Counted from the stretch's first letter, positions 27,490 through 36,617 are shown. The stretch: 41,240 nucleotides of DNA from Candidatus Lambdaproteobacteria bacterium (GCA_016204605.1 JACQKK010000086.1:1-41240); one strand, 5' to 3'. Notes: a model not told the origin generated them from the letters alone. Translations and numbers: made by a program.

Positions 27490-28117
27490 ATCAGCCCATC
27501 GTCTCCGCACCGGCGTCCGGCAGGAGAGGGCTCGTCAGCGCTCTCCGGACCGACCGGGCCATGGCGGCGAAGCCACCGACAGGTTCCGAGACGCGCCGGC
27601 GCCAGCCACCGTGCCGCGGACGCCGTGACGCAGGCGCGCAGCGCGCCAGCGATCGGCGGCGCAGCGGTGTGAGTTCAGCGAGGATGGGTCGGAGAATCGT
27701 CAATGGGGAGGAGTCTGCGTGGCGCCATCGCCCGGTCCCGCGCACCGCCACGCCGAGGCCTTCCCGGCGGGCCATCGGCCTGGCATGGGGGCCTTCGACT
27801 CGGAACCGTCCGCTTCGGCGCGCCATCCGAATTCACCTGCCGTGCGGCGCAAACCACGAAACGCCGCCAAGTTGAGCCCCGTCATTGGTAACGCGAAATC
27901 CCCCCGCTGTCCAGCGCCATCGAGAGCGATCGCGCGGAAGCGGCGCCGCTTTGCGTCGTGGTCGGAGCAACGCCGCTCCATGCCATCGTGTGAACCCGCA
28001 CGCACCCGTAGTATTCGTACGAAGCCACGGCACGGCCCTCGTGCGCGTCCCCACCCCTGCCCCTCCCCACCAGGTGGGGAGGGGTGCGCGCAGGGCATGG
28101 GGACGCCGGGCGCCGGT
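27490..28117. other. Spacer between the hyf-like operon and aconitase, mostly without genes
   Basis: Several frames are open because of high GC, but none has a recognisable protein pattern. The stretch near 27490-27720 should contain the promoter of the HTH-PTS-IIA gene. I see no clear -12/-24 or -35/-10 set. A compound palindrome lies at 28045-28106. Confidence 0.5.
28045..28106. repeat. Compound palindromic repeat after the aconitase gene
   Basis: An outer stem GCGTCCCCA/TGGGGACGC (28045-28053 and 28098-28106) encloses an inner near-perfect palindrome CCCCTCCCCACC-A-GGTGGGGAGGGG (28060-28084). It lies 12 bases beyond the aconitase stop. A similar inner core recurs at 32635-32689 and 37909-37933. 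Confidence 0.75.
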
Positions 28118-30811
28118 TCAGGCGCGGGCGTGCGGAAGCAGGTCGCGCAGGACGTAGTGCAGGATGCCGCCGTGACGGTAGTAGTCGACTTCGAGCGAGG
28201 TATCCAGGCGGCACCGTACGGCCACGTCCTGGGCGCGACCGTCGGCCCGGTGGATGCGCAGCGTGAGGGCCATCCCCGGCGTGCAATCACCCTCGAGACC
28301 GAGCACGTCGAACGTTTCCGTGCCGTCGAGCCCGAGCGACTTGCGGGTCACGCCCGCCGGGAACTGGAGCGGCAGCACCCCCATGCCGATCAGGTTCGAG
28401 CGGTGGATGCGTTCCAGGCTCTCCGCGATCACCGCGCGCACGCCCAGCAGCCGCGGCCCCTTGGCGGCCCAGTCCCGGGCGGAGCCGATGCCGTACTCCC
28501 GCCCCGCGATGACGACCAGCGGCACCCCGGCGGCCAGGTAGCGCATGGCGGCATCGTAGATCGGCATCACGCCGCCCTCGGGCAGGTAGCGGGTGACCCC
28601 GCCTTCGGTGCCCGGCACCAGCTCGTTCTTCAGGCGGATGTTGCTGAAGGTGCCCCGCATCATCACCTCGTGGTTGGCGCGGCGTGCGCCGAAGGAATTG
28701 AACTGCCAGGGCTCCACGCCCCGGGCGCTGAGGTACTTCCCGGCCAGCCCCTCGCGCTCGATGTTGCCCACGGGGGAGATGTGGTCGGTGGTGATGGAAT
28801 CCCCCAGCATCGCCAGGGGGCGGGCGCCGAGGATGTCGCGCACCGGCGGGGCCGTGCGCGCGAGCCCCTCGAAGAAGGGCGGGCGGAGCAGATAGGTGCT
28901 CCCGCGCGGCCAGTCGAACGTGGTGCCGCCGCCGGCGGGCCGGGCCTCCCACTCCGGGTCGCCCTGCTCGGCGCGGGCGTAGCGGTCGCGGTACAGCCGC
29001 GGGGTGACGGCGCGACGCTCCAGGTCGCGCAGCTCCTGGGGGTCGGGCCAGATGTCCCTCAGGTAGACCGGCCGGGCCTCGCGGTCGTGGCCCAGCGGTT
29101 CCCGCTCCAGGTCCAGGCGCGTGGTGCCGGCCAGCGCATAGGCCACCACGAGGGGCGGCGAGGCCAGGAAATTGATGCGACATTGCGGATGCACCCGACC
29201 CTCGAAGTTCCGGTTGCCGGAGAGCACCGCGGCGACCACGAGGTCCTGTTCCTCGATGTTGCGGGCCACCTCGGGGACGAGGGGACCCGAGTTTCCCATG
29301 CAGGTCATGCAGCCGAACCCCGCCAGCATGAAGCCGAGCTGGTCCAGGGCCCCTTGCAGCCCCGCGGCGGCGAGGTAGTCGCCCACCACCTGGGAGCCGG
29401 GCGACAGCGACGTCTTCACGGTGGGCTTCACCGCGAGACCGCGCGCCACGGCGTTGCGGGCCAGCAACCCCGCGCCCAGCATCGCCGCGGGGTTGGAGGT
29501 GTTGGTGCAGCTCGTGATGGCGGCCAGCACCACGTCGCCCGCCCGGGTCGCGGCCGCCCCCTGCGCCGCACCGGGCGCGCGGGCGGCGGTTCCGCCCTGG
29601 GGCCCCGCCTGGCCCACGGCCTTGGCCACCACGGCGGGCACCTGGGAGAGCGGCACGCGGTCCTGCGGGCGATGGGGGCCGGCCAGGCTCGGCTCGATGC
29701 GCCCAAGATCGAACTCCACGACCTCGGTGAAGAGGGGCTCCGGCAGGGCGGGGTCGTGCCACATCCCCTGCGCCTTGGTGTAGGCCTCCACCAGGGCCAG
29801 GTGCGCCGGCTCCCTGCCCGTCAGCGCGAGGTACTCGACCGTGACGCGGTCCACCGGGAAGAAGCCGGTGGTGGCGCCGTACTCGGGGGCCATGTTGGCC
29901 AGGGTGGCGCGCTCCGGCAGGGAGAGCGACTCCAGCCCGGGGCCGCAGAACTCGACGAGCTTCTGGATCACGCCGTGCTCCCGCAGGCGCTGGGTGAGGG
30001 TGAGCACGGCATCGGTGGCCGTCACGCCGGGGCGCAGCCGCCCCAGCAAGCGGCACCCCACCACCTCCGGGATGAGCATGCTGACGGGCTGGCCCAGCAT
30101 GGCCGCCCCCGCTTCGATGCCGCCCGCGCCCATGCCCAGCACGCCCAGGCCGTTGATCATGGGGGTGTGGCTGTCCATGCCCAGCAGGGAATCGGGGAAC
30201 GCGACCTCCGCGCCGCCCTCCTCGGCCCACCACACCACGCGGGCCAAGAACTCCAGGTTGACCTGATGGCAGATGCCCTTGCCCGGCGGCAGCAGGCGGA
30301 TGTTGCGAAAGGCGCCCTGCGACCAGCGGAAGAACCCGAAGCGCTCGCCGTTGCGGGCGAATTCCATCGCCGTGTTCTGCTTCAGCGCGTCCGCGCGGCC
30401 GTGGTAATCGACCGCCCCCGAATGGTCGATCACGAAATCGATGGGAATACGCGGGTTGATGCGCGAGGGGTCGCCCCCCAGCTTGGCCATGGTGTCGCGC
30501 ATGGCGGCCAGGTCCGCCAGCAGCGGCAGCCCGGATACGTCGTGCATCAGCACCCGGGCGGGATGGAAGGCGATCTCGCCGCCCCCGCGCCGGTCGGCGC
30601 TCCAGGCGGCCAGCGCGCGGATTTCCGCGACGGTGACCGAACGGCCGTCTTCATGGCGCAGCAGGTTCTCCAGCAGCACCTTGAGGCACCGCGGCAGCCG
30701 GGAGACGTCGCCCAGCCCCGCCTCCTCAGCGGCCGCGAGGCTGAAGGTCTCGAAGGACTTTCCGCCCACGCGCAGGGTGCGGCGGGTCTTCAGGCTGTCG
30801 TGTCCCAGCAT
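28118..30811 (-). CDS. acnA: Aconitate hydratase (AcnA type)
   Basis: The 897-aa protein interconverts citrate, cis-aconitate and isocitrate. Full AcnA length and motifs are present: 'IDFVIDHSGAVDYHG', 'GMDSHTPMINGLGVLGMGAGGIEA', the [4Fe-4S] cysteines in 'ITSCTNTSNP' and 'FGCMTCMGNSGPL', 'LSGNRNFEGRVHP', 'LGDSITTDHISPVG' and the swivelling-domain motif 'GIGSARDWAAKG'. The substitutions (CMTCM for CTTCI, SARD for SSRD) are mild. It is in the same direction as the flavoprotein gene whose end is 75 bases upstream. That neighbour may supply cis-aconitate. A 2-methyl-cis-aconitate specificity (AcnD) is less likely by length but not excluded. Confidence 0.93.
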   Translation of the reverse strand: MLGHDSLKTRRTLRVGGKSFETFSLAAAEEAGLGDVSRLPRCLKVLLENLLRHEDGRSVTVAEIRALAAWSADRRGGGEIAFHPARVLMHDVSGLPLLADLAAMRDTMAKLGGDPSRINPRIPIDFVIDHSGAVDYHGRADALKQNTAMEFARNGERFGFFRWSQGAFRNIRLLPPGKGICHQVNLEFLARVVWWAEEGGAEVAFPDSLLGMDSHTPMINGLGVLGMGAGGIEAGAAMLGQPVSMLIPEVVGCRLLGRLRPGVTATDAVLTLTQRLREHGVIQKLVEFCGPGLESLSLPERATLANMAPEYGATTGFFPVDRVTVEYLALTGREPAHLALVEAYTKAQGMWHDPALPEPLFTEVVEFDLGRIEPSLAGPHRPQDRVPLSQVPAVVAKAVGQAGPQGGTAARAPGAAQGAAATRAGDVVLAAITSCTNTSNPAAMLGAGLLARNAVARGLAVKPTVKTSLSPGSQVVGDYLAAAGLQGALDQLGFMLAGFGCMTCMGNSGPLVPEVARNIEEQDLVVAAVLSGNRNFEGRVHPQCRINFLASPPLVVAYALAGTTRLDLEREPLGHDREARPVYLRDIWPDPQELRDLERRAVTPRLYRDRYARAEQGDPEWEARPAGGGTTFDWPRGSTYLLRPPFFEGLARTAPPVRDILGARPLAMLGDSITTDHISPVGNIEREGLAGKYLSARGVEPWQFNSFGARRANHEVMMRGTFSNIRLKNELVPGTEGGVTRYLPEGGVMPIYDAAMRYLAAGVPLVVIAGREYGIGSARDWAAKGPRLLGVRAVIAESLERIHRSNLIGMGVLPLQFPAGVTRKSLGLDGTETFDVLGLEGDCTPGMALTLRIHRADGRAQDVAVRCRLDTSLEVDYYRHGGILHYVLRDLLPHARA

Positions 30812-30886
30812 GGCGAATCTCCTTACGTGCCGGCATGCCCGCGGCTCGGCCCCCCGCGCGCCGCTCGTGCGTCATTGCGCCGCGGC

Positions 30887-32374
30887 TCAGCCCTTGATGG
30901 CGCGGGCGGCGGTGTCGCCGGCGATGCGGCCGAACACGGCGCCCGAGGTGAGCCCCGACCCGCCCGGGTAGTTGAAGTAGAACAGCCCGCCCACCAGCTC
31001 GCCGGCGGCGTAGAGCTGGGGGATGGGCTGCTCCTCGATATCCAGCACTTGCGCGCTGGTGTTGATGCGCAGCCCGCCGAAGGTGAAGGTGATGCCGCAG
31101 GTCACGCCGTAGGCCTCGAACGGCGGGGCATCGAGGCGGTTGGCCCAGTTGGTCTTGGGCAGCACCAGCCCGCGCGTGCCGCGCCCGTCCTTGACGTTCG
31201 GGTTGAAGGGGACCTCGGTCATCACCGCGGCGTTGAACTCGGCGATGGTCTTCAGGAAGCGGGCCTGGTTCATGTTCTCGATCTTGCCGGCCAGCTCCTC
31301 GAGGGTGTTGGCCGTGACCTTGGTCACGCGGCGGATCTTGTACTCGTCGCGCTGCAGGTGGACGATCTTCTGGTCCCAGATCTGCCAGGCCGCCTGGCCC
31401 GGCTGTTCGAGGATGGCCCGCCCGTACTTGGCGTAGGTGAAGTTGCGGAAGTCGGCCCCCTCGTCGACGAAGCGGTTGCCCTCGTTGTTGATCATCACGC
31501 AGAAGGGGTAGCTGTGCTTCTGGAACGCATCGCCCACGGAGAGGTCGCCGAACTCCGGGGCGTTGAGGTCCCACCCCACGGCGTGGCAGCCCGACCAGTT
31601 GCCGTAGGGCATGGCGCCCACGTCGAGGGCCATCCTGATGCCATCGCCCATGTTGTAGCGGGTGCCCCGCACCTTGGCGAGATCCCAGCCCGGCCCCAGG
31701 TAGCGCGAGCGCCACTCGGCGTTGGACTGGAAGCCGCCCGCGGCGAGGATCACGGCCTTGGCCCGCACCGTGACCGGCACGCCATCCTGCTGCGCCTTGA
31801 CGCCGCAGACCGCGCCGTCGTCCAGCATCAGCTCCCGGGCGCGGGTGTGGTACAGCACGGTCACCTGCTCCCGCGCGGCCGCCTTGAACAGCGCGTCCAC
31901 CAGCCCCTCTCCGCCGCCCCACACCTCGACGGCGACGCCGCCCCAGAACTTGAACTTGCCGTCGATGCGGAAGGCCTGTCGATGGTACATGGGGGCGAAC
32001 TTCACCCCTTTCGACTTCATCCAGCGGTAGGTGTCGGTGCTGCGGGTGATCATCACCTCGCACAGGTCGGGGTTGGTGCGGTACTGCGTGATGCGCCCCA
32101 TGTCGTCGAAGAAGCTCTCCGTGGGGTAGGAGCCGAAATCGGCGTGGGCCTTCTCGTCCTCCGTCAGCTCCGCGTAGATCTGCTCCAGGTCCTCGACGCC
32201 GTTGAAGACCATGCGCACGGTGCCGCCGGTGTAGCGGCTGTTGCCGCCCCGTTCGCTTTCCGGCGCGGCCTCGAGCACGATGACGCGGGCGCCGCGCTCC
32301 CGGGCGGCCAGGGCCGCGCATAGGGCGGCGTTACCCGCACCGACGATGACGATATCCGTCTCGAATTCTTTCAT
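30887..32374 (-). CDS. FAD-dependent oxidoreductase, tricarballylate dehydrogenase (TcuA)-like
   Basis: From the ATG at 32374 the protein is 495 aa; the frame upstream lacks the flavin fold. Residues 5-35 hold the dinucleotide-binding GAGNAALCAALAARERG, followed by 'VLEAAPESERGGNSRYTGG', a signature shared with TcuA and fumarate-reductase-like flavoproteins. Later blocks are 'AVILAAGGFQSN', 'GDGIRMALDVGA' and 'YAAGELVGGLFYFNYPGGSGLT', the last typical of the FAD-binding end of the family. No signal peptide or heme domain is present. TcuA oxidises tricarballylate to cis-aconitate, the substrate of the aconitase encoded just downstream. The family also includes other 2-ene reductases, so the substrate remains an inference. 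Confidence 0.82.
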   Translation of the reverse strand: MKEFETDIVIVGAGNAALCAALAARERGARVIVLEAAPESERGGNSRYTGGTVRMVFNGVEDLEQIYAELTEDEKAHADFGSYPTESFFDDMGRITQYRTNPDLCEVMITRSTDTYRWMKSKGVKFAPMYHRQAFRIDGKFKFWGGVAVEVWGGGEGLVDALFKAAAREQVTVLYHTRARELMLDDGAVCGVKAQQDGVPVTVRAKAVILAAGGFQSNAEWRSRYLGPGWDLAKVRGTRYNMGDGIRMALDVGAMPYGNWSGCHAVGWDLNAPEFGDLSVGDAFQKHSYPFCVMINNEGNRFVDEGADFRNFTYAKYGRAILEQPGQAAWQIWDQKIVHLQRDEYKIRRVTKVTANTLEELAGKIENMNQARFLKTIAEFNAAVMTEVPFNPNVKDGRGTRGLVLPKTNWANRLDAPPFEAYGVTCGITFTFGGLRINTSAQVLDIEEQPIPQLYAAGELVGGLFYFNYPGGSGLTSGAVFGRIAGDTAARAIKG

Positions 32375-32711
32375 GGGTCTGATCTCGTGGTCTGGTTGTC
32401 CCCGCCCCGCCGGCGCCGCCCAGTGGTGCGAGGCGGAACCCCCATCGCTCCTGCCGCACGCATCAGGCCGCCATCGGCTCGCGGGCCGTGCGCTCCCGGT
32501 CGCGCGCACGCCGCGGCAATGGCTGCGCTCGCGTGTGATCCCGGGGCCCGCGCTGCGGGCCGGGGCTATTCAATCCTACCGCGATGGCCGGTTCCCCCGC
32601 TACGCCCGGAATGTCGAGCCGGCGGCGTCTCCACCCCGTCCTGCGGACACCCCTCCCCGCCAGGTGGGCAGGGACGTCCGCAGGACGGGCTGGGGACGCG
32701 CCGGCCGGCGT
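32375..32711. other. Spacer with palindromic repeat, no gene
   Basis: No coding pattern is supported. The half nearest 32374 should hold the promoter of the flavoprotein gene; the other half is filled by the palindrome at 32635-32689, just beyond the stop of the RraA-like gene. Confidence 0.5.
32635..32689. repeat. Compound palindromic repeat with 14-bp outer stem
   Basis: CCCGTCCTGCGGAC (32635-32648) pairs with GTCCGCAGGACGGG (32676-32689) around a degenerate CCCCTCCCCGCC-AGGTGGGCAGGG core. It has the same build as 28045-28106, but with an unrelated outer stem. It may also act as a terminator for the RraA-like gene. Confidence 0.75.
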
Positions 32712-33407
32712 TCACTCCTGGCGGTCGACGAGCGTCATCTTGTCCTTGAGGGCCTCGGTGGCCCAGTCGGCGCCGTAGAGGATTTCCAGGGCCTGCCGGC
32801 CCTCCCGGATATCCTGGGCCTGCCGATGCTCCATGCGCTGCCGCTCCGTGGCCGCGCGGGCGATCTCCTCCGCCACGGCCAGCGGCACGACCACCACGCC
32901 GTCGTCGTCGCCGATCACGATATCCCCCGGCCGCACCACTACGCCCCCCACCTGCACGGGCACGTTGATGGAACCCGGCGTGTTCTTCTGCGCCGAGCGC
33001 GGATTGACGCCATGGCTGAAGATGGGAAAGCCCTCCTCGCGCAGCAGCCGGGCATCGCGGATGCAGCCGGAGGAGACGAACCCCACCACGCCGCGGGCCC
33101 GCGCGGCGAGGGACATGTTGTGGCCGAAGGCGCCCACGTCGCTGCCCGTCCCCTCGTCCACCACCAGCACGTCGCCCGCACGCGCCAACTGGAGCGCCCG
33201 GTGGGTGGTGATGTTGTCGTTGGGATAGTTGAGCACGGTCAGCGCCACGCCGACGAGCTGGAGCGGGTGGAAGAGCGGCCGGATGGTTCCGGCCATCACC
33301 CCGTGGCGACCCATCGCATCGGAGACGGTCGAGGTCCATACGCCGCGGAACCGCTCCACCAGCTCGGGCGGGGGGCGTCTGGGGTTGGTGACGATTTGGC
33401 GATACAT
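32712..33407 (-). CDS. RraA / HMG-aldolase family protein
   Basis: The ATG at 33407 gives 231 aa. The family motifs are present: 'GRHGVMAGTIRPLFHPLQLVGVALTV', 'AGDVLVVDEGTG', 'GVVGFVSSGCIRDARLL' with the Arg-Asp pair that binds substrate carboxylate and metal, and 'DIVIGDDDGVVVVPLAVAEEI'. Members either bind RNase E (RraA) or act as 4-hydroxy-4-methyl-2-oxoglutarate or 4-carboxy-4-hydroxy-2-oxoadipate aldolases/oxaloacetate decarboxylases. The catalytic residues and the neighbouring organic-acid enzymes favour the aldolase reading. The C-terminal ~30 residues (…QDIREGRQALEILYG…) are longer than in RraA and fit the aldolase group. Confidence 0.85.
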   Translation of the reverse strand: MYRQIVTNPRRPPPELVERFRGVWTSTVSDAMGRHGVMAGTIRPLFHPLQLVGVALTVLNYPNDNITTHRALQLARAGDVLVVDEGTGSDVGAFGHNMSLAARARGVVGFVSSGCIRDARLLREEGFPIFSHGVNPRSAQKNTPGSINVPVQVGGVVVRPGDIVIGDDDGVVVVPLAVAEEIARAATERQRMEHRQAQDIREGRQALEILYGADWATEALKDKMTLVDRQE

Positions 33408-33487
33408 GGCGGGGTCTCGGCTGGAGTGTGGCCGGGGCGGCGCGCGGGCGGGCACGCGCGACCGATGCCGGTGCGATTGCGGTGCGA

Positions 33488-35398
33488 CTATGGTGCGGCC
33501 GCCGGCGAGGTCGGCAGCATCAGGACGAACGTCGAGCCCTTGCCCGGCGCGCTTTCGACCCGGATGTCGCCGCCGTTCTTGACCGCCATCTCCTTGCACA
33601 GGATCAGGCCGAGCCCGGTGCCGCGCTCCCGCAGGGTGCCCGGCGTGGAGGGATTGGCCCGCCCGATCTTGAACAGCCGCGCCACAAACTCGGGCGTCAT
33701 GCCCACGCCCTGATCCTGGACGCTGATCGCCACGCGCGCATTTTCGCCGCGGGCCGAGATGCGGATTTCCGTGTGCTGCGGCGAAAACTTGATCGCGTTG
33801 GAAACCAGGTTGCGCAGGATGGTGCGCACCATCTCCACGTCGCCGACCAACTCCAGGTGCTCCGGGACGTCGGTGACGATGGCGACGGCTTTGCGCGCGG
33901 CCTGCGCCCGCAACGCCGCAAGGGTCTGCACCAGCTCCGGGTGGATCGCGAACCGGACGGGATCCGGCACGCGGTGGCCCATCTGGCTCGACGCCCACTG
34001 CAGGAGATTCTCCAGCAGGTCGTAAGCGTGCTCCGCCGAAGCGCGCGTGGCATCGAGCAGCGGTGCGTCCGGAACATCGCCGGCGTGCCAATCGCGTATC
34101 ACGTTGCGCAGGGTGCCGATCGAGCCGCGCAGGTCGTGCGCGATGATCGAGAAGAACTGGTCCTTCGTGACGTTGGCTCCCTCCAGCTCGGCGGTGCGGC
34201 GCCGCACGGTCTCCTCCAGGTGCTGCGTCGTGTCGCGCACCGTCTCGGCCATGCGCTGAAACTCGGCGGTGAGCCGTCCGATCTCGTCCGAACGCGTCTC
34301 CTCGGTGCGCAGATCATAGCGGCCCGCGGCCACCTGCCGCACTGACTGATCGAGCCGCGACAGCCGATCCAGAATCAGCACCTTGAACACCAGCCCGGAG
34401 ATCGCGAGGAAGGCGACCAGCGCCAGCACGAACAGCACGGCGATAGGCGTGAAGTACGCCTTCGTCACGCGGCTGCCGATCCCCATCAGCGTGACGTTGT
34501 ACCAGCCGAATTCCCGGATATAGGCCAGCCCGGCCAGATAGCGGCGACCGCCGATGTCGAGATACAGCGTCCGCACGGGGTCGCCCCCGCTCCGGAGCTC
34601 CGCGATGGCCCGGGCCAGCTGGGCCCGCTGCGGCTCCGTATCGAGGAGCTGGAAGATCTTCTTGCGCTCCTCGACCTTTTTGGAAATGGAGCGGAAGTCG
34701 ATCAGTTTCGGATTGCGATGGGCCTGAATGGCGCCGGACTGATCGATGAACACGTTGATCACGTCGCCGCGGGTGACCTCAATCACGTCGCGGATGAACT
34801 GCGTCAGCTCGATGCCCGAGCCGACGATGCCCACGGGTCGCCCGCCGTCGCGCACGACGCAGTTGATCCAGAGCTTGGTGACGCCGATTTCGACGTCGTG
34901 ATCCACGTTCAGCAGGCAGGGCTCGCTTTGATTCATCGTCTCGAAGAACCAGCGGTTCTCCGGATTCGATTCGCGCAGCGTGTAGCGCAGCTCCTGTCCC
35001 GCGTATCGCCCCTGCGCATCGTTGAAGTAGTAGTGTCCCGACGTGCGCACGGCGAAGAAGTAGCTCCGGTCGGCGAATGCCTTGCGAAAATTCTCCAGCT
35101 CCAGCAGCCCCCGCCCCTTCAGCGCCGGGTTGTCCTCGTTGCGGGCCCACGCCAGGATGGCGGGAGAGGTGGCCAGCTTCTTGGCGAGAGTCACCTCCCG
35201 CAGGATGGGCCGCAGGCTTCGCTCCCGGTCGTAGAGCACCTGCTTCTCGGCGAACAGCGTCCCCAGGTCTTCCACGATCTGGTCGAGCATCCATTGGAAG
35301 GAGAAGTACGCTCCTGCTCCCGTGAGCACGAACCCGACCAGGATCAGGATCGTGAACCGGGTTTTCAGGCTGTGCCAGGCGACCCACATGGTGTTCAT
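33488..35398 (-). CDS. Sensor histidine kinase with periplasmic Cache-like domain and HAMP
   Basis: The chosen ATG (MNTMWVAW) gives 636 aa; a TTG 24 bases upstream is possible. A first membrane helix (about 14-36) is followed by a ~290-residue periplasmic region resembling double-Cache sensors ('FFAVRTSGHYYFNDAQGRY' and 'VGIVGSGIELTQFI'), a second helix near 325-350, and a HAMP linker. The HisKA H-box 'FFSIIAHDLRGSIGTLRNVI' follows near 430, then the ATPase with 'ILRNLVSNAIKFSP', 'DQGVGMTPEF' and 'GTGLGLILCKEM'. The H-box His in AHDLRG is intact. No response regulator gene lies next to it, so it is an orphan kinase here. Small organic acids are common Cache ligands, and the neighbours would fit that. 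Confidence 0.9.
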   Translation of the reverse strand: MNTMWVAWHSLKTRFTILILVGFVLTGAGAYFSFQWMLDQIVEDLGTLFAEKQVLYDRERSLRPILREVTLAKKLATSPAILAWARNEDNPALKGRGLLELENFRKAFADRSYFFAVRTSGHYYFNDAQGRYAGQELRYTLRESNPENRWFFETMNQSEPCLLNVDHDVEIGVTKLWINCVVRDGGRPVGIVGSGIELTQFIRDVIEVTRGDVINVFIDQSGAIQAHRNPKLIDFRSISKKVEERKKIFQLLDTEPQRAQLARAIAELRSGGDPVRTLYLDIGGRRYLAGLAYIREFGWYNVTLMGIGSRVTKAYFTPIAVLFVLALVAFLAISGLVFKVLILDRLSRLDQSVRQVAAGRYDLRTEETRSDEIGRLTAEFQRMAETVRDTTQHLEETVRRRTAELEGANVTKDQFFSIIAHDLRGSIGTLRNVIRDWHAGDVPDAPLLDATRASAEHAYDLLENLLQWASSQMGHRVPDPVRFAIHPELVQTLAALRAQAARKAVAIVTDVPEHLELVGDVEMVRTILRNLVSNAIKFSPQHTEIRISARGENARVAISVQDQGVGMTPEFVARLFKIGRANPSTPGTLRERGTGLGLILCKEMAVKNGGDIRVESAPGKGSTFVLMLPTSPAAAP

Positions 35399-35854
35399 GT
35401 CAGTCCGGGATTGACGATACAAGGGTGGGATCGAGAGACCCGGAGGCGGCAGCCCGGCGGAACGCGCCCCGCACGCGCGCCTCCTTGCGCCCTCCCCTTC
35501 CTACCACGGCGCCGGCGGGGCGATCCACAACTCCACCGGACGGATGCGGGGCCATGCTGAGGGCGCACGCAGAGTCGTCGCGTCGCTCACGCCGCGTGCA
35601 GATGGCTTGGGCGCCCCGACGCGATGCGGCATGGCACCGGGAGCGCTCGCAAGGTCGAGCCGGCCTCCATCCTTAGCGGTGTCGGCGGCGGCCCCCCCGG
35701 CCGCACCACTCCACTCCGCGACACCTCACCCACCCCGACCCTCGCTCTCCAACAGTTGGAGAGGAAGGGGCCCCTGCCGTTGCTCCGCGTCCACGGCCGA
35801 TCTCCCCCTCTCCAAGTCCTGGCGAGGGGGCCGCGGGGTGAGGTCGCCGGCAGA
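35399..35854. other. Spacer with palindromic repeat, no gene
   Basis: No supported coding pattern. It contains the kinase promoter side and the compound palindromic repeat at 35723-35844, which ends next to the UGSC gene stop. Confidence 0.5.
35723..35844. repeat. Compound palindromic repeat (ACCTCACCC ... GGGTGAGGT)
   Basis: The outer arms ACCTCACCC (35723-35731) and GGGTGAGGT (35836-35844) enclose CTCTCCAACAGTTGGAGAG and a second CCCCCTC/GAGGGGG pairing. The same outer arms occur at 36433-36565. Confidence 0.7.
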
Positions 35855-36391
35855 TCAGCCCTGCTGGCCGGTGAGCAGCAGGTCGACCACCGGCTCGACC
35901 AGCCGGCGGGCGGCGACCTGCACCTCGTCGGGCGTCAGGCGACCGATGGGGTGGGGCATTTCGAGGAAGCGGTACGCGGGCACGCCCCAGCTTTGGGCCA
36001 TGGCGATGCCGGTGGCGTGGAAGGGCTCCGTGATGATGGCGACGGCCGGCACCCCGGCGCGTTCCAGCAGGATTCCGTCGAGCACACTGCCCGAGCTGCA
36101 CGACCCTCAGTCGCCCACGCCGGCCATCACGAAATCGGCCTGGCTCTTGAAGCCGTCGATGGCGTGGGGCTCCACGCCGTGGGCGGGGGATTCCTTGCCG
36201 CTGATCTGCACCACCTCCATCCTGTAGCGCTCGCCGAGGACTTCGCCGATGGCCTTGAGGATGTTGCCGGCGTTGCTCTTGCCGTTGTCCACGATGCCGA
36301 TGCGCAGCCCCTCCAGCCGCTTGGGACGCGGGGCGTAGGTGATGCCCTCGGCGGGCGGCGTGAAGCGTGGATCGAAGAACTCTCCAGCCAT
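35855..36391 (-). CDS. UGSC-family selenoprotein candidate with in-frame TGA (Sec95)
   Basis: Translated through one TGA the gene gives 178 residues. Residues 1-94 run from MAGEFFDPRFTP with 'LRIGIVDNGKSNAGNILKAI' to '…FVMAGVGD'. The TGA is codon 95 and is followed in the same frame by GSCSSGSVLDGILLERAGVP and a further ~60 normal codons to the stop at 35855. The motif U-G-S-C is the name-giving motif of the UGSC (seleno)protein family. The reading frame, composition and codon usage are the same on both sides of the TGA. The base order needs no frameshift. A short hairpin lies just downstream of the TGA. Function is unknown, probably redox with the Sec/Cys pair. Its upstream neighbour is a 348-aa protein on the same strand. 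Confidence 0.8.
36077..36104 (-). promoter_or_regulatory. Possible bacterial SECIS hairpin after the in-frame TGA
   Basis: On the minus strand, beginning two bases after TGA, GTCG pairs with CGAC. A T-T mismatch and GCA/TGC lie inside, capped by GC-TCGG-GC, whose loop carries guanines. It is in the right place for a SelB-binding element, though the stem is short and drawn by eye. Confidence 0.4.
36107..36109 (-). other. In-frame TGA, proposed selenocysteine codon
   Basis: Read on the minus strand the codons run GTG GGC GAC TGA GGG TCG TGC AGC, i.e. V-G-D-U-G-S-C-S. Conserved residues continue unbroken past it. Confidence 0.75.
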
Positions 36392-36432
36392 GTTCGTCTC
36401 CAGGGTTCGGGTGCTGGGCGGCGCAAGGGCGG

Positions 36433-36565
36433 GACCTCGCCCACCCCGGCCCTGCCTCGCCAAGACTTGGAGAGAGAGGGAGAGCCAAACCCGCCAGCGT
36501 GGCCCATTTCGGTCCCTCTCCCCTTGGAGAGGGGCGCGCCAGCGCCGGCCGGAGGGGGTGAGGTC
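36433..36565. repeat. Compound palindromic repeat (GACCTCGCCC ... GGGTGAGGTC)
   Basis: Outer arms at 36433-36442 and 36556-36565 pair with one mismatch. Inside are CTTGGAGAGAGAGGGAGAG and CCCTCTCCCCTTGGAGAGGG. It fills the spacer between the 348-aa protein gene and the UGSC gene. Confidence 0.7.
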
Positions 36566-36617
36566 GCGGGCCAGGGCTGCGCGTTCAGCGGAGTCTTTTC
36601 AGAGGTCTCGCATCGGC

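Noticed and set aside
24625..27672. A 1015-codon plus-strand open frame
   Set aside because: Antisense of hyfB copy 2 and the HTH-PTS-IIA gene; no secretion, membrane or catalytic pattern.
27719..32323. A 1534-codon open frame on the plus strand
   Set aside because: Antisense of aconitase and the flavoprotein; an effect of high GC, rich in H, R, G, without motifs.
35855..36391. Reading the UGSC gene as a pseudogene with a nonsense mutation
   Set aside because: The stop is exactly TGA at the known Sec position of the family motif and coding character continues; a random mutation would be a strong coincidence. Sec machinery outside the window still has to be shown.
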